From Chimonanthus salicifolius (taxonomy: Eukaryota > Streptophyta > Magnoliopsida > Laurales > Calycanthaceae), in contig CM023537.1 of NCBI GenBank assembly GCA_013350335.1, forward strand, positions 44,824,111 to 44,888,110: DNA of 64,000 nt, written 5' to 3'. Below are positions 55,853 to 64,000 of the stretch, one piece after another. The translations under genes and the position numbers were made by a program. The notes beneath the pieces are model-generated. The model had not been told where the DNA came from and ran no database searches. It saw only the letters and a list, made by a program, of their open reading frames with translations. Position 1 is the stretch's first letter; every line of letters starts with the position of its first letter.

Positions 55853-57560
55853 AGGGCCAGCTGGTGGGGAGGAGGAGCAACGAGTAGTAGTGTCATCCTT
55901 GCTGCACGACATGGTGGAGAGGAAGCTTTGGATGGATTCCTTTACATAGGTTGCTAAGGCATCAAACTTGGCTTCGAATCTGGTTTCCAAAGCATTGTGC
56001 CTAGTAGATTGCCTATCTTCAAGAGCTTGAAGGCGATCCTCGATGAACCTTCGACAGACAGTGTCGACTCAAGGTTCTTTATCTGTGTCCTCTGCTGCTT
56101 CAGTTTCTTTTGTAGGGGCTATGGAGGAGTATAGGCCAGGAATGGGAGAGGGTACAGAGGCAGCACCAAGAAGCTACTCATATAACTTCTTTCCCAGATA
56201 TTTACTGATTGTAGTGGCATCCAAAGGCCGAGTTGACTGGAGCTTATCATCCCTGGATGGATTTACTCCGAAATACAGTGCTATCTTATACATGAGATAA
56301 CAAAATGGAGGATGATTGAACATGGAAGAATTTGTGTACTTTAGAATGATCTGGCACATGATGGTGGGTTGACATAGCTTTTTCCCAGTCACAACTGCGT
56401 GCATGTGAAGCAGCATGAATTGATTCAAATCACCCTTGTTCCCATGGCTGGGATAGAGATTGGAACAGAAAAATTGGTGTAGCAACCTATATTCTGGAGG
56501 CATATCAGCTTTCATGAGCCAAATCCTTTTCCTTCAGTCAATTGTCTTTCCTTTCTCACAGAACTTGTTTTCATATTTCTGCTTGTCTATCATCCTTGTC
56601 TCAAACTTGTTATGGATGATTGGTACGAAGGGATTCTTAGCCATGGTATTCTAATCAGTTGAGCAACCAATGGGGGACCAAATTCTACGGGTTCCTGGTT
56701 TTGGAAATAGAGCCAAAACCAATTGTTTTCTCTATATGAGCTTTGATTGAGCAATTCATCCTCTTGGCCATCTTGGGGTACAATTTTCCACCCCACTTTA
56801 GAAGGTTTTCCCATCCAACCTTTCTAAGGTGTTTGAGAACACCAAGCTTGTAAAACAGCTCTGCATCAGCTGTTTTTTCCATGTTAAGTTCCATGAGGAG
56901 GGATAAAGTTTGAGTGGTAGTAAGAGGGGGGCATCATAATCAACTTCATCTTCCTCTTCTTCACTTACATCTTCATATTCAGATCTAACACCTTGATCCC
57001 TTGGATCCACATCATCTCCTTATTCACTTTCATCAAAATCCTCATTTTGGTCACTCATGCTAACAGTTTCAGCCCCAATATGTTCTTTAGCATGACCTTC
57101 TTCGTCCACATGTACTTCTTCTTCTTCTCTTCTATTTCCCTCACTAGTAGTAGGTCTCCTAATAGGTGTATCCTCATCACTGCTTGATTCTATTGGTGGA
57201 GTGGGCTCCTTTTGAGCTTTCCCTTTTCCACTCACCTCTTCTACACGGGCTCAAACTGGAGAGGTAGGCTTCGTAATGGTCACTCCACTTGGCCTTCTAG
57301 GAGTTGGTTTGGAAGATTTGTTTTGTGGAGAGGAAGTTTTCTTGGCCTTTTGCTTGAATCGAATCCCATGGCTCTGTTGATTTTGAGGATGGCAATGTCC
57401 TCAAAGGATATTTTAGAGGGCTTGGATCTCGTCTTTGCTAGCATTACCCTAGGTTTAACACTTTTGGCTGGAAGAGAGGAATCAGTGGGTTCAGCCTCGA
57501 TTTCTGGAGTCTCAAATCTCTGTGTACTTGGTTTTTGGCATTTCCTTTCTACCCTTTACG
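55853..57560 (-). pseudogene. Env-like frame of the SIRE-like copia
   Basis: The minus-strand similarity is broken by stops and frame changes. The N-terminal part is acidic and low-complexity (SSSDEDTPIRR, EEEDEVDYDAP; about 57235-56920). The middle part is a conserved helical region (MPPEYRLLHQFFCSNLYPSH, FNHPPFCYLMYKIALYFGV; 56509-56260) resembling the 'putative plant transposon protein' domain of SIRE/Athila elements. The C-terminal part is coiled-coil-like (RFIEDRLQALEDRQ, then ALETRFEAKFDALATYVKES; about 56060-55900). Its role in these elements is unproven. No signal peptide or obvious membrane anchor is seen. Confidence 0.68.
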
Positions 57561-57948
57561 AATACTGAACCAGAAACGAAATGGAAAGAGAATGGGACTT
57601 ACCCAAGCGAAAAATACACTGGAATCTACGAGGGGAATGGTTGACGGAGGTGTGGGAAACCTTTTTCCGAATCAAAACCACGAATCGTCCCTTGAACGAT
57701 CGTCTCTGGAGATCTAGGGCACGACCCAATCGCTGGTTTTTCAGAGGAAAGAGGAGAAGAATAGCGGAAAGGATGAATGAAATAATCCCCAAAACGCAGA
57801 CTGGCTTTAACTTAACCTAGTTCCCCAACACGGACGATTAGTTGTCCTGGCGATCGGTCACATGACCGATCGGTTATCATCTGATGATCTATCGTCAAAG
57901 CACAGACTGGATTTTCTTTCAACAACTCGATTTTTTTTTTTAAAACCC

Positions 57949-59842
57949 TGTTAGTGCCTCGGCTTGGCGAAGACCCTATGTTTGTCAATTCCATGACTCG
58001 GGAAGAAGCACTTGCCAGAAGTTTGAACACTCAAGATGATCAAGAGTAAAGATCATGCTCCACTGGATTAAAACTCATCGTTATGGCAATCATAAAACAG
58101 GTATGTTGGCCATAGATGACCTTAGGTGGTACCCATACCCTAGAGATGATTATCCCTAGGCTTAGTAAAACAAAAGGTTAAAATCATATGAAGCCTAGTG
58201 AGGAACCTTAACAGTGAATTGGAACTCAACTTGGAAATATGTATTTGGTTTCACTGTCAGCACGACTAGTCATTTCTCACCGACCCCTCGGTGCAGTCAG
58301 GATCGACCCATCGTGGTCAAAGACTGATCGGCCCGAATGACATAGGTTCTGGAACATTGAACTGTCATTCTGGGTATGCTTCTGATCGAGAGTCTCGTAT
58401 GCACCGACCACTTAGTGAAAGGCTAAAACGACTCCTCATGGTCAACGACTCCTCGATCAAGATTTATGAGGTCGAGACTTAGAACTCAGGTGGGTTTTCA
58501 AGAAAACAGACATATCGGTAGATCAAGACCGATTGAGAGTAGTCAGAACCAACCTTTCTGTAATGGGCGACAAGTTGTTTTGGGTAACATGTTTCTATGT
58601 TTAAACTACTGCCAAACATGTTTTACACCAGAACGAGCCTCTCGTATGGACAGACCTCTCAGTACCATTAGTGTCGATCCATCGACGACAACGACATGTC
58701 AACCAAGAATTAATATTACCGTTGGGAGTGCACTTAATGCACAACGGTCGGAATTGTAACTGTAACAATTCTAGTCACTGACCCCTCGGTGCGACAGACC
58801 TGTCGGTACATTACCGTTACTGCCACTGGTTGCCTTCGCTATATAAACCTATCTTTATGCAACCAGTTGGTATCCTTCAGTAGGATAAGTTGGACCCTCA
58901 TTTTCACGAGTGAGCTTAAACAAGAGCCAACAGAAGGATTACTCTCTCTCTCTATTGCTTACACTAGGGGAATCAAATACAACCAATCAAATGGATTGAG
59001 TTGTGAAAGAGAGGAATGATGAAAACTCATAAACAACCAATCTAAAGATTGAGTTTGAAAGTGAGGAGGAGAGAACCATAAACTAGGAATTGGTAGAACC
59101 AGTTTCCTTGACACCCTAGACTGTGATTGCTAAACGACTGCTACGGGGTGGAGCGTCGGTATACATGGGTGGGATCGCAAAGAAGCACACATCAGAAGAG
59201 AGAGCTTCAAAGGCAAGTGCTTCTTGGCTTTAATTTTCTTTAAAACCTTTGTTCTGAAGTGGATTAAGGGGAGGTACCCCCGAGCCACTATAAAAAATTC
59301 AAGAGCCTTGTCTCTAGCACAAAGGTGGGTGGAACTCCCGGCCAAATTGATAGATGAAATTCTATTCGACAGTGGTGGGTAAAATTCCTAGTCGATTGAG
59401 TGTGGTGGAATTCCTACTCTAATTGTGAGGGTGTAAGTCCCCACTTAGTGGATTTTGGCGATAGCTTAAGGTTGAGTGAGTCATAATAGTGGATGTAGGT
59501 TGGCTAACCGAACCACTTTAAAATGGTCTTATGGTGTTTGATCTATGTGTGTTTGTATTTAGTTTTTAAGTACTCTTCTTAACAGACATCACTTTGCATG
59601 TTGATTATCTTACTCTACACATTGTGCACAATCATTGATAATCAAACTTTATGTAAAGGGTCATTATCTTAGTGTGATCGATTAATGAAATTATCACACT
59701 AAACAAATCTCTTAATTAAACAATCTGCTGCACTTCAAATAATCAAGAAATTTGTGAACACCATTAAAAATGGGATTGACCTATTCACCCCCCTTCTAAG
59801 GTCAATCAGGTTGTTCTAGCACCAGTGTAGAGGGTACTTTCA
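57949..59842 (+). mobile_element. Solo LTR nested in the SIRE-like element, plus strand
   Basis: 1894 bp from TGTTAGTGCCTCGG to GGTACTTTCA, flanked by AACCC (57944-57948) and AACAC (59843-59847), a 4-of-5 target duplication. There is no PBS after it and no PPT before it, so it is a solo LTR. It has a TATA box TATATAAAC at 58840 and, upstream of that, an array of 'gacccctcggtgc', 'gatcggcc' and 'gacctgtcgg' words (58260-58810). It is an inverted relative of 53330-55237. Confidence 0.8.
58838..58849 (+). promoter_or_regulatory. TATA box of the plus-strand solo LTR
   Basis: 'gctatataaacc' placed after the CG-palindromic motif array, as in the sister LTRs. Confidence 0.55.
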
Positions 59843-59847
59843 AACAC

Positions 59848-60285
59848 CATTTGATTTTCAACACCAACTGATATACATACATCATATTTATCATAATAAA
59901 CACAACATATATCACAGACACCTCTTGCAATTGATCAAATTAAAATCCATATATCAAGGTAAGCAGACTATGATCAAATCTATGCAAGAATAAGCTACCG
60001 AGATACACCCCCATTCAAACAAGCAAACAATTAAACATGTTTAGAAGATTTAGATTGAAAGTTTGCACTTTGAAACTGAATTTCCATAGCATTTATGGTT
60101 TTCCAAGAAAGACTAGTGTAATAATCAGGAAATACATAGTCTAAGCTTGTAGTCACCAAAATTTCTCTTTCATGTCATAGCACTTGGGCTATTTGAACTC
60201 TTCATATGACTAGATTTTAGTGTGCTAAGGTTTTAAGATACGAATTTGGGTCTACAACCATAACAACAAATGATTAGATGATGGT
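59848..60285 (-). other. SIRE-like internal region where pol should begin
   Basis: No protease, integrase or RT motif is recognised. The stretch follows the end of gag and is AT-rich and stop-rich. Confidence 0.5.
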
Positions 60286-61345
60286 CTATCTCCTAGGACC
60301 CCAAATGGTTGAGTTAGGTCTCTCATACACATTCCTTTGGGCATACCTTGGGGGTCCAAGTGTTGGAGATCTCAACTCCTTCAAGACTTGGTCTAGTTTT
60401 CTTAACAAGGAGTCATGCTTTGGGTTCACCTTCATTTGGAGTATCCTACTATTAGACCTTGGTGGGTATCTTTTAGGCTTTACCTTAGGATTTTGTGCTT
60501 TATCCTCCATGTGCCTCTTTCTAAGGTTGCATTCCATCTTGTAATGTCCAACCTCATGGCAATAAAAAAACTTACCCTTGGAGGTTTTAGGCACATTTCC
60601 CTTAACAAACATCCTTTGGCCAATAGGTCCATTGGTTTCCAATAAGGAACCATGACCCGACCTATCGCCAGATTTTTTACCCAAACTTAAGAGTTTTTCC
60701 AATCTTACTTCCCCTTGGGTAAACTTATCTTAAAACTTCTCTTTATGTTTTTTTAAATCTTGTAATTCTAGAGACAGTTCCATAACATGATCTTCAAGAC
60801 TTTTCTTGACATCACTCAACATCTTGATGCCATCCCTTTGTCCTTTTAATCTCTTAAAGATACACTTCATTTTTCTTAATCTTCAAAACTTCTTCATTTG
60901 AATATTTCAGCTCTAAAGTGAGAGAGTCATAGTCTTTCCTCAAGACTTCCAGTTGGTTTACAAGGTTTAATTTTTCATATTTAAACTTGTCTGCCTTCTT
61001 AGCCAACTTCTCACTTTCTAGATACAGAGCATTGTAAGCGTTTTGAAGGTCATCATTCTCATCAAGATCACCATCCTCTTCTTCACTAGAGGATCCCTCT
61101 TGGTCATTAACAATGGAAGCAACCAAACATTTAAAATTTACATTTTCACTTCTCTCATGATTCTCCAATTTGTTACGAGAGGGGAAGCCTTCCATTGAAC
61201 AATCCATGCAAATATTTTTAATAAATTCATTTTGGATAGATGTCCATTCATCATTCTCCGTTTTATCTTTCCATGGAGAACATATTGAATATAGGAAGAT
61301 GGATAGACTGGACATGAATGACCTTTTATTACAAGACATTGTTCT
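60286..61345 (-). pseudogene. SIRE-like gag remnant
   Basis: The minus-strand frame from 61345 (MSCNKRSF...) reaches an acidic stretch (GSSSEEEDGDLDENDDLQNA, about 61100-61040). A long heptad-rich coiled coil follows (to about 60870), then a stop. A second frame (60702-60286) has a zinc-knuckle remnant FYCHEVGHYKMEC with the first Cys replaced by Phe, and a basic tail. The N-terminal UBN2-type capsid region is missing or unrecognisable. Not functional. Confidence 0.7.
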
Positions 61346-61390
61346 AGCACTAGGATTTATTTGAATGGTTAGATCCTTATGAAGAGCATG

Positions 61391-61403
61391 AGGCTTTGAT
61401 ACC
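61391..61403 (-). promoter_or_regulatory. Primer-binding site of the SIRE-like element
   Basis: Minus-strand TGGTATCAAAGCC, almost identical to the initiator-Met tRNA complement, a few bases after the end of the 5' LTR. Confidence 0.85.
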
Positions 61404-61434
61404 ACTTGAAAGTTCCAGTGTGCTAGAAAGAATT

Positions 61435-61460
61435 GGGGGGGGGGGGGGGGGGGGGGGGGG
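61435..61460. repeat. Poly-G run of 26
   Basis: Uninterrupted G homopolymer close to the LTR/PBS junction, prone to sequencing and replication slippage. Confidence 0.95.
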
Positions 61461-62266
61461 CGCTGTGAAAAGATCAATCCCAACGTTAATGGTCTTTTCA
61501 AAATTTTCTTGATTAATGAGAAATTGTGCGGAATTAAATCTTAGTTAATCAAGTGTATGATTTTGGAAGTGTGCAAGATAACAATCAATCAATCACAAAG
61601 AGACAATGTACACGATGTATAATGGTTCGGTTCATCAACCTACATCCACTGTTAGGACTTGCTCAACCATGAGCTATCCCTAATTCACTAAGTAGGGACA
61701 TACACCCTCACAATTAGAGTAGGAATTTCACCTCACTCAATCGGCTGTGAATTTCACTCACCACTGTAAAATAGAAATTCCACCTATTTATTTGGCTGTG
61801 AATTCCACCCACCACTGTCCTAGAAACGCCGCTCTAGAAATTTTTATAGTGGTCTCAGAGCCAATCCTCTTTAATCTACTTTACACTGATATGGTTTTTA
61901 AAAACAAAATTAGAAACCCAGAAGCACTTGCCTTGAATCTCGATTCCGATGAAGTGTGCTTCTTGAAGATCCACCTAATGTGTGCTAGCACAATCCAGAC
62001 GTTCCGCCTTGTAGACTAGTCGTGTAGAGCAATCACAGTCATTGGGTGACTAGGAAATTGGATACACCAATATCTATCCTACCTAGATGTGCGTAGTCCT
62101 TCTCTCTAATCTCAATCTCAATGGGTTGGATACTTGAATGATTTTGCTTTTATTTGCCAAGAGAGAATAAGCCTGGATGTTTTCCTTTGATTCTTGGGAG
62201 TTTTACCTTTAGAATGTGGTTATTTTTCTGCTCAAAGGGTCTCTCTTAACTCACCAACAAAAGAAG

Positions 62267-62276
62267 TATTTATAGG
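62267..62276 (-). promoter_or_regulatory. TATA box of the SIRE-like 5' LTR
   Basis: Minus-strand CCTATAAATA; the equivalent site in the 3' LTR has lost the TATA core. Confidence 0.6.
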
Positions 62277-63106
62277 CAAATACATAATTTTTCGGATAGC
62301 AGAACCACATGATCGGTCATGTGCACACGATCGATCGGCCGTGTTTAAGTTCATGCTCACCAACCCGACCGTTGCGCCATAAATGCCCTGCAACGGCACA
62401 ATAAGGGTAACCTACGTGATCGATCATTTACACGATTGGTCGTCCATTTTCCAGATAACAGATCGTGGTTTTGCGATAGAATCGGTTAGAGCTATCCTGT
62501 CGTGACAGTTCTTTGTCAAGACAGATCTCACCGAACCCAGGGTGACAGGTCGTGTGCCCGATGTTATACTGCCCTGACTTGGAGATTGGTCGTAGGACCG
62601 ATAGCTCGAGCTATAACACACGAAGGGTAGCCACTAGACGATTTGATCGTCCTGAGCCTGAGTGTGAATGACATTCCAGATCATAGTTGAGTCACGCCGA
62701 CAGGTCATTGTGCCCGATGTTTTGGAAGACATGTAGCCGAGGGGTCGTATGACCACGACCGGTCCTACTCTGTCAAAGGCGATGGGTCACCTTGACAATG
62801 TGTTATCCTTGACAGTTTGTTTACATATTTCCAAGATGGGTTCCTCATGTAGTCAAACACTTTTTAGGCTTGGTTATTTTTCTACATATATTGTCTAAGC
62901 CTAGGGATGGTCCACCTAAGGTTTGGGTTCAACCTAAGGTCAATTACTTTTACCTTTTGTGATTGCCATACATGTGTTGATCCGTTGATTCTTCATACTT
63001 CAACCAACACTTGAGATTTGAGTCTTGAGCTTCTTTCCTCAAGGCAAGCCTTGTCCTAGCTTACGAACTTAACAAATAGGTAACTTGGCAAGCCGGGACA
63101 CTAACA

Positions 63107-64000
63107 AAAACTATTTAACATAGATGATTGGTGTTGTCCCAACTATGGATGCTAGAGGACCTAACGTTTAAAGATTAGGCAAGAGATGGTCTTAAATTAC
63201 ATGCTCAAGTTTGACAGCAAAAGATTGGCTTAAGGTTTGGGACAAATTTTTACTAACTAGGTTTGGATGAAGTTTAAACACCAAACAGTCCAAGCAAGCT
63301 CAATTGGAAGGTTTGGTAGAAATTTCATCATAATAGTCAAGGAGAAAAGGAAAGGAAGATAAAAATAATCGAAAAGAGAGAATCTAAGAGTTTATATTCT
63401 TAACTGGCAAATGAAAGAAGAGGATAATACCTCTAAGGGAAAAATCAGATTTGTTGATGTGGACAAAAATAACGGAAAAAGTGAAAATACTCATACTATC
63501 TCAAAAATCAATACATACTTAATTGGTCTTTACTACCCAAAACTGGTTGAAGTATTAAACATTATAATTTCCTTACAGAAAGGGTGATAAAATTTGTAAA
63601 TTTGAATAAAGTAATTGAGAACTTGAAAAGTATGAGTAATGTAAGAAGTAATTGTAAATAAAATGTATATATTTATATGTATTCAGTTGGAAGGAGTAAT
63701 CAATGGAAGAGTGGAAGAGAAAGTTGAGGGCTCCAACGAATATGGTGACTTCAAAGTAAGAAAATAAGTCAACGAGCCTTTACATATTTGAAACTTAGCA
63801 CATCCCCCATGTTCATTCATCAGAAAAGAATACCATAAAGTAATAAGATTAGGCAAGTGTTTTGCTTAAAAGGGTCCATTTGAAAACATTGTCTGGTTGG
63901 AGAAAAAAAAATATAATGATACTCAAAGTAGTGGTGTTGTGTCCACAAGTTGTGCATTGATGGTGGAGTATATAAACAAGAAGGGAATACAATAATAGAG
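63107..64000. other. No identifiable feature
   Basis: AT-rich DNA outside the SIRE-like 5' LTR. There are no frames over 60 codons and no recognisable element ends. Confidence 0.45.

Larger units (their letters stand above)
51906..63106 (-). mobile_element. SIRE-like copia element, pol-less, minus strand, with two nested solo LTRs
   Basis: On the minus strand the order is: 5' LTR (63106-61407), PBS (61403-61391), decayed gag (about 61345-60286), an unassigned gap, an env-like frame (about 57560-55853), a PPT (53270-53262) and a truncated 3' LTR (53258-51906). Protease, integrase, RT and RNase H are not recognisable anywhere. Solo LTRs are inserted at 57949-59842 (plus) and 53330-55237 (minus). 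An env-like frame downstream of pol is typical of the SIRE/Maximus clade. Both LTRs share 'ttgattaatgagaaattgtg' and 'cctgacagttt'-type blocks. Confidence 0.78.
61407..63106 (-). repeat. SIRE-like 5' LTR
   Basis: 1700 bp from TGTTAGTGTCCCGGC (63106) to GGAACTTTCA (61407), followed by the PBS. It has an intact TATA box CCTATAAATA at 62276-62267. Upstream (62290-62780) is an array of GATCGGTC, CACGATCGATCG and GACCGAT words. Near its end lies a 26-G run (61435-61460, poly-C on the coding strand) at the site where related LTRs have 6-9 C. Confidence 0.82.

Noticed and set aside
1..64000. A previously undescribed multi-gene system
   Set aside because: Only one host gene is recognisable and the other coding remnants belong to known transposon classes; nothing indicates cooperating novel genes.

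Overview
The window is 64 kb of nuclear DNA from a large-genome seed plant, most likely an angiosperm. Evidence is GT-AG introns in a plant-specific gene family and plant-type Ty1/copia, Ty3/gypsy, LINE, SINE, hAT, Stowaway and TRIM elements. I could not place the species. There are no bacterial operons, CRISPR arrays or rRNA/tRNA genes. Only one low-copy host gene is recognisable.

Left part (1-17.9 kb). The window opens inside a reverse-oriented chromovirus-type LTR (1-1865) and then has a complete TRIM element (2161-2644, TSD AGTAT). Small repeats follow: palindromic GATATCGGCC-type clusters, a CpG-rich terminal-inverted-repeat element (5207-5594) and a Stowaway MITE. The host gene lies on the minus strand at 8250-13433, with five coding exons of the plant DUF4057 family. 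Its 3.5-kb second intron has grown by several rounds of tandem duplication, and exon 4 carries a one-base frameshift. Beyond it lie a SINE, an old AT-rich tandem array of about 270-bp units (15.4-17.2 kb) and a second Stowaway MITE.

Middle (18-43 kb). This is a nest of retrotransposons. A decayed copia element (5' LTR 17998-18541, PBS, leader, gag, protease, integrase, start of RT) is interrupted by a LINE (about 19320-20753) and by a Tekay-like chromovirus (22037-33451, minus strand, TSD GATTC). One chromovirus LTR itself holds a solo LTR (22766-24644, TSD CTCCC). At about 34.95 kb the copia stops abruptly and a Tat/Athila-type gypsy remnant begins. That remnant has an integrase C-terminus, a PPT, a 4.25-kb LTR with another solo LTR inside it, and then a decayed PBS.

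Right part (43-64 kb). A minus-strand LINE remnant is split by a 4.27-kb hAT-type element (44137-48409, TSD CTTGCACC) and by a tRNA-derived SINE (TSD AACTTAAAAGGAA). A second copy of the chromovirus-type LTR follows (50305-51905). From 51906 to 63106 lies a minus-strand SIRE-like copia with a decayed gag and an env-like reading frame but no recognisable pol. Two related solo LTRs in opposite orientations are inserted in it. The last 0.9 kb is unassigned.

No new multi-gene system is visible. The observations most worth following are: the frameshift in the only host gene; the duplication cascade in its intron; the two copies of the CpG-rich repeat; the old 270-bp array; the hAT element with unidentified cargo; the arrays of short CG-palindromic motifs upstream of TATA boxes in the SIRE-like LTRs; and the inverted solo-LTR pair around the env-like frame. 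All boundaries, splice sites and family names were read by eye from the sequence, with no database search.
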